Shown in pieces: positions 1-8,365 of a stretch of 64,000 bases of DNA; positions within the stretch are counted from its first letter, which is position 1; every line of letters begins with the position of its first letter. The notes beneath the pieces were generated by a model. It was not told the origin of the DNA and did not search any database. It was given only the letters and a program-made list of their open reading frames with translations. The translations under genes were made by a program, and so were the position numbers. This DNA comes from Pseudomonas hamedanensis (GTDB lineage: Bacteria; Pseudomonadota; Gammaproteobacteria; Pseudomonadales; Pseudomonadaceae), in the NCBI RefSeq assembly GCF_014268595.2, contig NZ_CP077091.1, forward strand, positions 3,060,501-3,124,500, in the 5' to 3' direction.

Positions 1-498
1 CACGCTTTTGCAGATGCTCCACGGATCGGACTTGATCACCGGGCTATACACCGCCAGAACAATGGTCGACAGCGTGTTGTAAAAGAGGATCACCAGCGCT
101 GCGAGAATCGCCCCGAGGGAGATCCCGTAATCGCCGTACATGCTCGCGGCCAGCGCCAGACCAATCACGCCGTTATTGCCACGAAACGCCCCCTGGGTAT
201 AAATGCCGCGATCTTCACGCGGACACTTGAAAATCGCCCAGCCCCAGGCCACGGCAAAGCTCACCAGCGTGGCGAGGGAAAAGTAGATCAGCAGGGACGG
301 TTGCAGCGCGGCGTGCAGATCGGCATGCAGGATGCCCAAAAACAACAGCGCCGGCATGGTGACGTTGAACACCAGCGACGAGGCCGTGTGAATGAAGTTG
401 TCGTTGATCCAGTCGATGCGCTTGAGCAGCACACCGAGAAACAGCATGGCAAACACCGGCGCGGTGATGTTCAGGGTTTCGAGGAAGATTGCCAGCAT
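1..498 (-). CDS. AEC family (auxin efflux carrier-like) transporter, N-terminal part
   Basis: The leftward reading frame starts at an ATG at 498 and runs open to the window edge (166 codons, no stop), so the C-terminal part is missing. The protein begins MLAIFLETLNITAPVFAML and shows about five hydrophobic helices. It has the AEC-family pattern: a short N-terminal helix, an early LLKRIDWIN loop, an NVTMPALLF helix and a RGNNGVIGLALA segment (compare the RGN-N-x-G motif of the family). AEC proteins are inner-membrane carriers for organic anions or small metabolites; the substrate cannot be told here. It lies downstream of the galactarate operon in the same orientation, separated by a REP pair, so it may or may not be co-transcribed. 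Confidence 0.8.
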   Translation of the reverse strand, partial: MLAIFLETLNITAPVFAMLFLGVLLKRIDWINDNFIHTASSLVFNVTMPALLFLGILHADLHAALQPSLLIYFSLATLVSFAVAWGWAIFKCPREDRGIYTQGAFRGNNGVIGLALAASMYGDYGISLGAILAALVILFYNTLSTIVLAVYSPVIKSDPWSICKSV

Positions 499-587
499 GC
501 CGGGGAGCCTTGGGTGAGCGTCATTAGTAGGCTAATGATAAGCCACTTTCACCCTGATCGTTCCCACCCGAGTGCGGGATGAACACC

Positions 588-681
588 TGTGGCGAGGGAG
601 CTTGCTCCCGCTGGGTCGCGAAGCGGCCCCAAAAGACGGGACTGCTACGCAGTCCAGCGGGAGCAAGCTCCCTCGCCACAG
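588..681. repeat. REP pair (REPIN), GTGGCGAGGGAGCTTGCTCC type
   Basis: Two copies of a palindromic unit face each other: GTGGCGAGGGAGCTTGCTCC at the left end and its reverse complement at the right end, with a GC-rich spacer. It sits directly after the garD stop codon, a typical place for Pseudomonas REP elements. Confidence 0.9.
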
Positions 682-683
682 TC

Positions 684-2237
684 TCAGGTAATCGGCGCCG
701 GGTTGAACAAGGTGATGTCGTTGTGCAGCTTGTGCTTCTCCGCCCAGGTCTGTTGCTTGCCACTGGCAACGTCCAGGTAATAGTGAAACAACTCCCAGCC
801 CAGTTCCTCGATGGTCGCGCGCCCGGTGGCGATGCGCCCGGCGTCGATATCGATCAGATCCGGCCAGCGCTGCGCCAGTTCAGTCCGCGTCGATACCTTC
901 ACCACCGGCGCCATGGCCAGCCCATAAGGCGTGCCACGCCCGGTGGTGAACACGTGCAGGTTCATTCCTGCCGCCAGTTGCAGGGTGCCGCAGACAAAAT
1001 CACTCGCCGGCGTCGCACAGAAAATCAGCCCCTTCTGCTTGAAACGCTCGCCCGGGCCGAGCACGCCGTTGATCGCGCTGCTGCCGGACTTGACGATCGA
1101 GCCCAGCGACTTCTCGACAATGTTCGACAAGCCACCCTTTTTGTTGCCCGGCGTGGTGTTGGCGCTGCGGTCGGCCTCGCCCTTGGCCAGGTAACGGTCG
1201 TACCAGTCCATTTCGCGCACCAGTTCCTCGGCGACGGTTTGCGTCTGTGCCCGCGAGGTCAGCAGATATATCGCATCGCGCACTTCGGTGACTTCGGAAA
1301 ACATCACCGTCGCCCCCGCGCGCAACAGCAAATCCGAGGCATAACCCAGCGCCGGGTTGGCGGTGATGCCAGAGAACGCATCACTGCCGCCGCACTGCAT
1401 GCCCAAAATCAGCTCTGATGCCGGCACGGTTTCGCGGCGGCGCTGGTCGAGCTTCTTCAGGCGCACTTCGGCCAGTTGCATGATCTGCTCAATCATTTCG
1501 GTGAAGCCGTGACTGGAATCCTGCAAGCGGTACAGCCACGGATCGCTGAGATCCACCGACGCGTCGTCCTCGTGCATTACCTGCCCGGCCTGTAATTTCT
1601 CGCAGCCCAGACTGATTACCAGCGCCTCGCCGCCCAAGTTCGGGTTGCGCGCCAAATTGCGCACGGTACGAATCGGGATGTAGGCGTCGGTGGCGGTGAT
1701 CGCCACGCCACAGCCATAACTGTGGGTCAGCGCGACCACGTCGTCGACGTGCGGATACTTCGGCAGCAGCTCTTCCTTGATGCGCTTGACCGCGTGATCG
1801 AGCACGCCGGTCACGCACTGCACGGTCGTGGTGATACCGAGAATGTTGCGCGTGCCGACCGTGCCGTCGGCGTTGCGATAACCCTGGAACGTAAAACCTT
1901 CCAGCGGAGCCTGCGCCTGCGGCACATCGGTGCACAGCGGCAAGCTGTCCAGCGGCGGTGCGGTCGGCATGCGCAGTTGATCTTCCTTGACCCAACTGCC
2001 GCGAGGGATCGGCTGCAACGCGTAGCCAATGATCTGCCCGTAGCGAATCACCGGGCCACCTTCGGCGATATCCTCGAAATTGACCTTGTGGCTCTGCGGG
2101 ACAAAATCCAGCGTCACCAGGCCATCGGCAAACTCGGTACCGGCCGGTACGCCCTGATCGTTGACCACCACCACAACGTTGTCCCGCTCGTGCAGGCGGA
2201 TGTAGCGCGGCGAGTCGGAATGTTCAATCAACTGCAT
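684..2237 (-). CDS. garD: Galactarate dehydratase (UxaA/GarD family)
   Basis: Predicted 517-residue cytoplasmic enzyme that dehydrates galactarate (meso-galactaric acid) to 5-keto-4-deoxy-glucarate, the first step of the galactarate pathway. Length agrees with E. coli GarD (about 520 aa). An N-terminal SAF-like region (about 1-90) is followed by the UxaA catalytic region, with the family motif [13 protein letters not shown] at about 119-131 and a [11 protein letters not shown] metal-site motif near residue 300. The ATG at 2237 is chosen because GAGGAG lies 7 bases before it; an upstream GTG at 2252 would overlap that Shine-Dalgarno. It begins 11 bases after the permease stop and is last in a leftward cluster with kdgD and the semialdehyde dehydrogenase, which supply the next two steps. 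Confidence 0.93.
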   Translation of the reverse strand: MQLIEHSDSPRYIRLHERDNVVVVVNDQGVPAGTEFADGLVTLDFVPQSHKVNFEDIAEGGPVIRYGQIIGYALQPIPRGSWVKEDQLRMPTAPPLDSLPLCTDVPQAQAPLEGFTFQGYRNADGTVGTRNILGITTTVQCVTGVLDHAVKRIKEELLPKYPHVDDVVALTHSYGCGVAITATDAYIPIRTVRNLARNPNLGGEALVISLGCEKLQAGQVMHEDDASVDLSDPWLYRLQDSSHGFTEMIEQIMQLAEVRLKKLDQRRRETVPASELILGMQCGGSDAFSGITANPALGYASDLLLRAGATVMFSEVTEVRDAIYLLTSRAQTQTVAEELVREMDWYDRYLAKGEADRSANTTPGNKKGGLSNIVEKSLGSIVKSGSSAINGVLGPGERFKQKGLIFCATPASDFVCGTLQLAAGMNLHVFTTGRGTPYGLAMAPVVKVSTRTELAQRWPDLIDIDAGRIATGRATIEELGWELFHYYLDVASGKQQTWAEKHKLHNDITLFNPAPIT

Positions 2238-2248
2238 GACGCCGCTCC

Positions 2249-3610
2249 TCACGAATGCGCTTGAGACAAATTGCCGGTGACTTCATTACCGCCCTTGGCT
2301 GGCGGCTCTTTGAGCACCACACGTTTGATCGGGCCGACGATGACCAGATAGCTGAACACCGCGACCAGTGCGTTGGCACCGACAAACACCAGCGCCCATT
2401 TGAACGAACCGGTGGAGCTGATGATGTAGCCAATCACGATCGGCGTGGTGATCGAAGCGATGTTGCCGAAGGTATTGAACAGCCCGCCGCTTAGGCCAGC
2501 GATCTGTTTCGGCGAAGTGTCGGAGACCACTGCCCAGCCCAGTGCGCCAACGCCTTTGCCGAAGAAGGCCAGGGCCATGAAACCGACGACCATCCATTCC
2601 ACGTCAACATAGTTGCACGCGACGATGCTGCTCGAAACCAGCAGACCGGCGATGATCGGCGCCTTGCGAGCGAAGGTCAGCGAGTGGCCCTTGCGCAACA
2701 GGTAGTCAGAAATCACCCCGCCGAGCACGCCGCCGATAAAGCCGCAGATCGCCGGCAACGAAGCGATGAAACCGGCCTTGAGAATGGTCATGCCACGCTC
2801 TTGCACCAGGTACACCGGGAACCAGGTCAGGAAGAAATAGGTGATGCCGTTGATGCAGTACTGGCCCAGATACACGCCAAGCATCATGCGGTTGGTCAGC
2901 AACTGGCGGATGTAATCCCATTTCGGGCCGTCGGACTTTTTGCCCTTCTGATCCATGTCGACCATGCCGCCGTTGTCAGCAATGTGCTTGAACTCGGCGT
3001 CGTTGATGCGTGGGTGTTCGCGCGGGCTGTAGATGACCTTGAGCCACACCAGAGAGAAGATGATGCCGAGGATACCCATGACGATGAACACGTGCTCCCA
3101 GCCGAAGCTGTAGACGATCCAGCCCATCAGCGGCGCGAACAACACGGTGGCAAAGTATTGCGCCGAGTTGAAGATCGCCGAAGCGGTACCGCGTTCAGCG
3201 GTCGGGAACCACGCGGCAACAATCCGCGCGTTGCCGGGGAACGATGGCGCTTCGGCCAGGCCCACGAGGAAGCGCAGCATGAACAGCGCAACCACCGCTG
3301 TGGACATGCCGAATTCACCGACGAAGCCTTGCAGCGCGGTGAACAGCGACCAGGTGAAAATGCTCAGGGCGTAGACTTTTTTCGAGCCGAAACGATCGAG
3401 CAGCCAGCCGCCGGGAATTTGCCCGGCCACGTAGGCCCAACCGAATGCGGAAAAGATGTAGCCGAGGGTGACGGCGTCAATGCCCAGATCTTTTTGCAGG
3501 CTGGAGCCGGCAATGGCGATCGTGGCACGGTCGGCGTAGTTGATCGTGGTCACCAGAAACAGCATGAGCAGGATCAAATAGCGGACGTGAGTCGGCTTGG
3601 AGGATTGCAT
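2249..3610 (-). CDS. MFS permease for D-glucarate/galactarate (GudP/GarP type)
   Basis: A 453-residue inner-membrane protein with about 12 hydrophobic segments and MFS features: [12 protein letters not shown] in the first helix, [11 protein letters not shown] in the 2-3 loop and SDYLLRKGH in the 8-9 loop. It resembles the anion:cation symporter branch that contains E. coli GudP/GarP, and the flanking genes make galactarate/glucarate the likely substrate. The ATG at 3610 follows GGGAG by 9 bases; an in-frame upstream ATG at 3652 lacks a good ribosome site. A REP pair separates it from the upstream dehydrogenase gene, which may make transcript levels unequal. Confidence 0.85.
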   Translation of the reverse strand: MQSSKPTHVRYLILLMLFLVTTINYADRATIAIAGSSLQKDLGIDAVTLGYIFSAFGWAYVAGQIPGGWLLDRFGSKKVYALSIFTWSLFTALQGFVGEFGMSTAVVALFMLRFLVGLAEAPSFPGNARIVAAWFPTAERGTASAIFNSAQYFATVLFAPLMGWIVYSFGWEHVFIVMGILGIIFSLVWLKVIYSPREHPRINDAEFKHIADNGGMVDMDQKGKKSDGPKWDYIRQLLTNRMMLGVYLGQYCINGITYFFLTWFPVYLVQERGMTILKAGFIASLPAICGFIGGVLGGVISDYLLRKGHSLTFARKAPIIAGLLVSSSIVACNYVDVEWMVVGFMALAFFGKGVGALGWAVVSDTSPKQIAGLSGGLFNTFGNIASITTPIVIGYIISSTGSFKWALVFVGANALVAVFSYLVIVGPIKRVVLKEPPAKGGNEVTGNLSQAHS

Positions 3611-3663
3611 GCAGATGTACTCCCACTGATTATTTTTATGCGGGTAAAACATTCTTTGGTCTT

Positions 3664-3751
3664 TGTGGGAGCTGGCTTGCCAGCGATGGCATCAGCGCGG
3701 CGTGCCTGAAGCACCGCGTTGCCTGAATCGCTGGCAAGCCAGCTCCCACAG
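3664..3751. repeat. REP pair, TGTGGGAGCTGGCTTGCCAGC type
   Basis: Inverted pair of TGTGGGAGCTGGCTTGCCAG units flanking about 40 bases. It lies inside the galactarate cluster, between the dehydrogenase and permease genes. Confidence 0.9.
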
Positions 3752-3763
3752 GTATTGCATGTA

Positions 3764-5209
3764 TCAGGAACCGATGTAGGCAGTCTTCACGACCGTGTAG
3801 AACTCTTGCGCATAGCGGCCCTGCTCGCGGGAGCCATAGGATGAGCCTTTACGGCCACCAAACGGTACGTGGTAATCCACACCGGCGGTCGGCAGGTTGA
3901 CCATGACCATCCCGGCCTGGGAGTGGCGCTTGAAGTGGTTGGCGTACTTCAGCGAGGTGGTCGCGATGCCTGCCGACAGGCCGAATTCGGTGTCGTTGGC
4001 CATCGCCAGCGCGGCTTCGTAATCGGCCACGCGCACGATGTTGGCCACCGGGCCGAAAATTTCTTCGCGGCTGATGCGCATCGACGCTTCACTGTCGGCG
4101 AACAGGGTGGGCGCGAGGAAGTAGCCCTCGGTATCGCACGTCACCACACCGCCGCCGCTGACCAGACGCGCACCTTCGGACTGGCCGATGTCGATGTACT
4201 TCATGTCCTGCTCAAGCTGCGCCTGGGACACCACCGGACCGATGTCGGTGCCGGCTTTCAGCGCGTGGCCGACCTTGATCGACTTCATGCGCTCGGCCAT
4301 GGCTTCGACGAACTTGTCGTGAATGCCAGCAGTGACGATCAGTCGGCTCGACGCCGTGCAACGCTGGCCGGTGGAGTAGAACGCGCTCTGCACCGACAGC
4401 TCGACCGCTTGCTTGAGGTCGGCGTCGTCGAGAATGATCTGCGGATTCTTGCCGCCCATCTCCAGCTGTACTTTGGCCTGGCGCGAAACACAGTTGACCG
4501 CGATCTGCCGACCAACACCGACGGAACCAGTGAAGCTGATGCCGTCGACTTTCGGGCTCTGCACCAGGGCATCACCAACCACACGACCGCTGCCCATCAC
4601 CAGGTTGAACACACCGGCCGGGAAGCCTGCACGGGAGATGATTTCAGCCAGCGCCCAGGCGCAGCCCGGGACCAGGTCGGCAGGTTTCAGCACGACGCAG
4701 TTGCCGTAAGCCAGTGCCGGGGCGATTTTCCACGCCGGGATGGCAATCGGGAAGTTCCACGGGGTGATCAGACCGACCACGCCCAGCGCTTCGCGGGTGA
4801 CTTCAACGTTGACGCCCGGGCGCACCGACGGTACGTAGTCACCGGACAGACGCAGGCATTCACCGGCGAAGAACTTGAAAATATTGCCGGCGCGGGTCAC
4901 TTCGCCAATCGCTTCCGGCAGGGTCTTGCCTTCTTCGCGGGCCAGCAGCGTGCCGAGCTCTTCGCGACGGGCGAGGATTTCCGTGCCGACTTTATCCAGC
5001 GAATCGTGACGGGCCTGAATGCCCGAAGTGGAGTACGCCGGGAATGCCGCGCGGGCGGCGTCGATGGCGGCGTTGACCTGAGTCAGGTCAGCCTTGGCGT
5101 AGTCGCCGATGTTGTCGCTCAGTTCCGACGGGTTTATGTTGGCCGAATAATCGGCACCAGCGACCCATTCGCCATTAATGAAGTTGTCGTAGCGTTTTGC
5201 AGTTGTCAC
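3764..5209 (-). CDS. Alpha-ketoglutaric semialdehyde dehydrogenase (2,5-dioxovalerate dehydrogenase)
   Basis: A 481-residue NAD(P)-dependent aldehyde dehydrogenase expected to oxidise 2,5-dioxopentanoate to 2-oxoglutarate, the last step of non-phosphorylative glucarate/galactarate breakdown. Family landmarks: TPWNFPIAIP at about 149-158, the FTGSVGVG cofactor loop at 226-233, catalytic Glu250 in LEMGGKNP and catalytic Cys284 in TGQRCTASS. The start is taken as the GTG at 5209, preceded by GAGGG at 8 bases; an in-frame upstream TTG at 5242 would extend it by 11 residues inside the kdgD terminator. It is 70 bases downstream of kdgD. Which isozyme of this function it is cannot be told from sequence alone. 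Confidence 0.88.
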   Translation of the reverse strand: MTTAKRYDNFINGEWVAGADYSANINPSELSDNIGDYAKADLTQVNAAIDAARAAFPAYSTSGIQARHDSLDKVGTEILARREELGTLLAREEGKTLPEAIGEVTRAGNIFKFFAGECLRLSGDYVPSVRPGVNVEVTREALGVVGLITPWNFPIAIPAWKIAPALAYGNCVVLKPADLVPGCAWALAEIISRAGFPAGVFNLVMGSGRVVGDALVQSPKVDGISFTGSVGVGRQIAVNCVSRQAKVQLEMGGKNPQIILDDADLKQAVELSVQSAFYSTGQRCTASSRLIVTAGIHDKFVEAMAERMKSIKVGHALKAGTDIGPVVSQAQLEQDMKYIDIGQSEGARLVSGGGVVTCDTEGYFLAPTLFADSEASMRISREEIFGPVANIVRVADYEAALAMANDTEFGLSAGIATTSLKYANHFKRHSQAGMVMVNLPTAGVDYHVPFGGRKGSSYGSREQGRYAQEFYTVVKTAYIGS

Positions 5210-5240
5210 AGGGCAGCCCTCAACTCTAAAGCCTTTACGC

Positions 5241-5267
5241 AAAAAGCCGCTGATTGCTCAGCGGCTT
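5241..5267 (-). terminator. Rho-independent terminator after kdgD
   Basis: Perfect 10-bp inverted repeat AAGCCGCTGA / TCAGCGGCTT with a 4-base loop, followed on the minus strand by a run of five T. It lies between kdgD and the next gene of the same cluster, so it would stop or attenuate transcription into the dehydrogenase gene. Confidence 0.8.
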
Positions 5268-5279
5268 CGTTCTTCTCGT

Positions 5280-6191
5280 TTATTGCGCGCCTTGCTTGTC
5301 GATCAGCGCGGCGAGCATTTCGTACTCTTCGCCGGTCAGGTCGGTCAGCGGCGCACGCACTGGACCCGCGTCATAGCCAGCGATTTTTGCACCGGCCTTG
5401 ACGATGCTCACGGCGTAACCGGCCTTGCGGTTGCGGATGTCCAGGTACGGCAGGAAGAAGTCGTCGATGATCTTGCCGACGGTGGCGTGATCCTCACGAG
5501 CGATCGCGTGGTAGAAGTCCATCGCGGTTTTCGGAATGAAGTTGAACACCGCCGAGGAGTAGACCGGCACGCCCAGCGCCTTGTAGGCAGCGGCGTAGAC
5601 TTCGGCGGTCGGCAGACCACCCAGGTAGCTGAAGCGATCACCGAGGCGGCGACGGATCGACACCATCAACTCGATATCGCCCAGGCCGTCCTTGTAGCCG
5701 ATCAGGTTCGGGCAGCGCTCGGCCAGACGTTCCAGCAGCGGCGCGGTGAGGCGGCAAACGTTACGGTTGTAGACGACCACGCCGATCTTCACCGATTTGC
5801 ACACGGCTTCAACGTGAGCGGCAACACCGTCCTGGCTCGCTTCGGTCAGGTAGTGCGGCAGCAACAGCAGGCCTTTGGCGCCCAGACGCTCGGCTTCCTG
5901 AGCGTATTCGATGGCCTGACGGGTCGAACCGCCAACGCCGGCGAGGATTGGCACACTGGTGGCGCAGGTGTCGACGGCGGTCTTGATGATTTCCGAGTAT
6001 TCGCTGGCGGCCAGGGAGAAGAACTCACCGGTGCCACCGGCGGCGAACAATGCTGAAGCGCCATACGGAGCCAGCCATTCCAGGCGTTTGATGTAGCCCG
6101 CGCGGTTGAAATCGCCCTGCGCGTTGAAATCGGTCACCGGGAAAGACAGCAGGCCGGCAGAGAGGATGGACTTCAGTTCTTGTGGATTCAT
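5280..6191 (-). CDS. kdgD: 5-dehydro-4-deoxyglucarate dehydratase
   Basis: A 303-residue enzyme of the DapA/NAL aldolase superfamily that dehydrates and decarboxylates 5-keto-4-deoxyglucarate to 2,5-dioxopentanoate. Family features: [16 protein letters not shown] at about 51-65, Tyr141 in YNRN and the Schiff-base Lys167 in LIGYKDG. The length matches the family. The start at 6191 gives [13 protein letters not shown]; the frame is open 26 codons further upstream but that stretch carries the promoter and operator. First gene of the leftward galactarate cluster, and probably controlled by the nearby GntR-type protein through the palindrome at 6249-6272. Confidence 0.93.
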   Translation of the reverse strand: MNPQELKSILSAGLLSFPVTDFNAQGDFNRAGYIKRLEWLAPYGASALFAAGGTGEFFSLAASEYSEIIKTAVDTCATSVPILAGVGGSTRQAIEYAQEAERLGAKGLLLLPHYLTEASQDGVAAHVEAVCKSVKIGVVVYNRNVCRLTAPLLERLAERCPNLIGYKDGLGDIELMVSIRRRLGDRFSYLGGLPTAEVYAAAYKALGVPVYSSAVFNFIPKTAMDFYHAIAREDHATVGKIIDDFFLPYLDIRNRKAGYAVSIVKAGAKIAGYDAGPVRAPLTDLTGEEYEMLAALIDKQGAQ

Positions 6192-6248
6192 TATTCGAAC
6201 ACCCTGGTAGCAACGTTTTATTGTGAGTGGACCGTTCAGCCTTCGCTG

Positions 6249-6272
6249 AAGTTGTAGGTCATCGTACAACTT
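6249..6272. promoter_or_regulatory. Probable FadR/GntR-type operator upstream of kdgD
   Basis: Perfect 8-bp inverted repeat AAGTTGTA / TACAACTT around an 8-base centre (GGTCATCG). The TTGTA-N-TACAA form is typical of sites bound by FadR-subfamily GntR dimers. It covers the -10 of the predicted kdgD promoter, so binding would block initiation. The regulator at 7428-8183 is the likely partner (inference). Confidence 0.65.
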
Positions 6273-6288
6273 AAAAAATAACCGTCAA
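6261..6288 (-). promoter_or_regulatory. Predicted sigma-70 promoter of the kdgD cluster
   Basis: On the minus strand TTGACG (6283-6288) is followed after 16 bases by TACGAT (6261-6266), about 70 bases upstream of the kdgD ATG. The -10 lies inside the palindromic operator. A small TTCAGC-CTTC-GCTGAA hairpin at 6235-6250 would fall in the leader. Confidence 0.5.
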
Positions 6289-6489
6289 CTGCATTTCATC
6301 GTTGGTGGCGATTTTTTGTCTGACAAGATCGCTTTTTGTAGTTTCGGAAATAGTCGCAAGGCCCGAGCTTGACGCTTTCGCTGGCAGAAATATCTGGTCT
6401 GGATTCGTTTAATCATCGCCGGCCGAGCTGCTCGTAAAGTACGGCGACTGCCACGAAGGATCGTGGCGGACCTTTCAAAGGAAGCCGAT

Positions 6490-6870
6490 ATGTCGATGCA
6501 TTTAGCCGCCCCCACTCTCGCTCACGTCGCCCCTTCGCAGGACGATTGCGTGACGCTCCAGCTCTCGCAATTGCCAGACATCCTCACCGTGCAGGTGCCG
6601 GATTCCAGCGATTTCGCGGCGAACTGGAGCGTCTACGCGATCTTGGGTGGCGATCCGGAAGAACCGGAATGGCAAGGTGAAGAAGTGGATACCGGCGCCT
6701 GGGACGACGCTGAAGATGAGATGGAGAAACTCACCGGAATCGAATTGCAGGTCCCCAAGGAAGCGCTGCGCCCGTACCTGAACAGGGAGGTTGAATTGCG
6801 TTACAAGTTTGCAGATGAGTCGAGTATGGAGCCGTATTCGCAGGCGTTGAAGTTGCGGGTTGAAAGCTGA
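6490..6870 (+). CDS. Small acidic protein with predicted beta-sandwich domain, function unknown
   Basis: A 126-residue protein with no signal peptide, rich in Asp/Glu (WDDAEDEMEKL). The ATG at 6490 follows AAGGAA by about 7 bases. The last third (IELQVPKEALRPYL, VELRYKF, LKLRVES) alternates polar and hydrophobic residues as in beta strands and matches the end of the protein at 7076-7420, so the two are probably paralogues with an Ig-like fold. I cannot name the family. It lies on the opposite strand between kdgD and its putative regulator; nothing links it to sugar-acid use. Confidence 0.7.
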   Translation: MSMHLAAPTLAHVAPSQDDCVTLQLSQLPDILTVQVPDSSDFAANWSVYAILGGDPEEPEWQGEEVDTGAWDDAEDEMEKLTGIELQVPKEALRPYLNREVELRYKFADESSMEPYSQALKLRVES

Positions 6871-7075
6871 GTTTCGTAGCCGTCTGTTGAATTGGCCGCC
6901 AGGTGAGCACGTGTTACAAGCGCACCGCTCGTCGGGACTGGTATTTCTTACAGGTGCTCCAGAGCGCCTAACCCGGCGTTAATGTTTCCTGGAGTAAATA
7001 AACCGGCTCCGCCAGCGTGAGGCGACAACCTGCGCTTTTTCGACGGTTTAACTGGACTGTGAAAAGGACTTGACC

Positions 7076-7420
7076 ATGACACAAACAACATTGCCGCCAC
7101 CTGCTCTGTTGGAGGCCGAGAACGGAGTACTGAAGGTTAGCAGCCTGGATAAGGTCGCGAACGGTAGGGTAGACGGCTACGACGAAGCGCGGACCGGCGA
7201 CGCAATCACGCTGGAGGTCAACACTTCTACTGGGAACGCCTGGGAATACAGACTCACGTTGACCACCGAGCCGACGTGGCCATTGGTTTTGGCTATCCCT
7301 AAAGATGTTTTTGCGAAGAGTCTCGTTCCGAAAGCCACCGCTGAGCTGTTCTACACCGTGGCTGGAACTGATCAGGTGATCCGAACCTCCGCCAAACTGA
7401 CGGTTCACCTCATACCATAA
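7076..7420 (+). CDS. Small predicted beta-sandwich protein, function unknown, paralogue of 6490-6870
   Basis: A 114-residue protein without a signal peptide. The ATG at 7076 follows AAGGA by 7 bases. Strand-like stretches AITLEVNT, WEYRLTLTTE, LVLAIPKDVF, AELFYTV and KLTVHLIP suggest an all-beta domain. The sequence LAIPKDVFAKSL...AELFYTV...AKLTVHL aligns by eye with LQVPKEALRPYL...VELRYKF...LKLRVES of the upstream gene. Similar modules occur in long repeat proteins of Pseudomonas, so these may be stand-alone versions (inference). It converges on the regulator gene with only 7 bases between the stops. Confidence 0.7.
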   Translation: MTQTTLPPPALLEAENGVLKVSSLDKVANGRVDGYDEARTGDAITLEVNTSTGNAWEYRLTLTTEPTWPLVLAIPKDVFAKSLVPKATAELFYTVAGTDQVIRTSAKLTVHLIP

Positions 7421-7427
7421 TTACCAA

Positions 7428-8183
7428 TCAACCCTGCGCCTGAGCCTCTTCATGGGCCTGGCGCAGTCTTTCGCGGCTGTTGGTCAGGTGCAGGCGCATC
7501 GCCGCACGCGCTGCATCGGAATCCTGACGGGCAATTGCGTCGTAGATTTCTTCGTGCTCACGGCTCAGCCGCCCCATGTAGTGCTGCTGGTCATCGTGAG
7601 CCAGTCGCGCCGAGTTAAGCCGTGTACGCGGAATGATGCTGGTGCCCAGGTGGGTCATGATGTCGGTGAAGTAACGGTTGCCCGTGGACAATGCGATTTC
7701 CAGATGGAAAGCAAAGTCTGACGACACCGCATCGCTGGCATGCGAGGCGCTTTCGTTCAGCGCGTCGAGGGCGGCGCGCATGGTTGCCAGTTGCTCAGGC
7801 GTGCGGCGTTGCGCGGCGAGGCCGGCGGATTCAACTTCGAGGCTGATGCGCAATTCGAGAATCGCCAGCACATCACGCAGGGTGACAACGGTGGCAGGAT
7901 CGATGCGGAAACCGCTCGGGCTCGGCGTGTCGAGGACAAAAGTGCCGATGCCGTGGCGGGTTTCCACTTGTCCCGCAGCCTGCAGACGGGAAATCGCCTC
8001 ACGCACCACGGTGCGGCTGACGCCATGGGCTTCCATGATTGCCGACTCGGTCGGCAATTTGTCGCCGCGCTTGAGCAGGCCATCGCGGATCTGCTCGCTC
8101 AGCACCGTCACCAATTCCTGGGCGAGGCTGCGGCGCTTGCGGGGGAGGCGCGGGGTGTCCATCAGCTTTTCCATGGTCTGCAT
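7428..8183 (-). CDS. GntR-family regulator, FadR subfamily (FCD domain)
   Basis: A 251-residue repressor-like protein. Residues 10-80 form a winged helix with the GntR signature LPTESAIMEAHGVSRTVVRE. The rest is an all-helical FCD effector domain with the metal-binding pattern seen in this group (D-x3-H as in SDFAFHLEIA, then HLGTS and the late REHEEIYDAI). Members sense sugar acids and other carboxylates. Given its place near a sugar-acid operon with a TTGTA-N-TACAA palindrome, it is a good candidate galactarate/glucarate regulator. The start is uncertain: ATG 8183 is used, a TTG at 8222 and an ATG at 8174 are in frame, and none has a strong ribosome site. Confidence 0.85.
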   Translation of the reverse strand: MQTMEKLMDTPRLPRKRRSLAQELVTVLSEQIRDGLLKRGDKLPTESAIMEAHGVSRTVVREAISRLQAAGQVETRHGIGTFVLDTPSPSGFRIDPATVVTLRDVLAILELRISLEVESAGLAAQRRTPEQLATMRAALDALNESASHASDAVSSDFAFHLEIALSTGNRYFTDIMTHLGTSIIPRTRLNSARLAHDDQQHYMGRLSREHEEIYDAIARQDSDAARAAMRLHLTNSRERLRQAHEEAQAQG

Positions 8184-8260
8184 CTTGTCTCGAAAGTTCG
8201 GCTTGGGGCCATCATAGCTCAAGCGGGTTGTACGATCACTGCTCAGATCACATCGCCCTT

Positions 8261-8349
8261 TGTAGGAGTGAGCCTGCTCGCGATGGCGTTCTGTCAGTCA
8301 CATCAATGTTGAATATGCCGACGCTATCGCGAGCAGGCTCACTCCTACA
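8261..8349. repeat. REP pair, TGTAGGAGTGAGCCTGCTCGCGAT type
   Basis: Inverted pair of TGTAGGAGTGAGCCTGCTCG units with a ~40-base spacer, between the 5' end of the regulator gene and the 3' end of the ABC exporter gene. Confidence 0.9.
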
Positions 8350-8365
8350 GGGGGTTGTGTGGGTG

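Noticed and set aside
579..1418. Long open frame antisense to garD
   Set aside because: Low-complexity Arg/Gln/His-rich translation with no family features; a shadow of the GC-rich garD gene.
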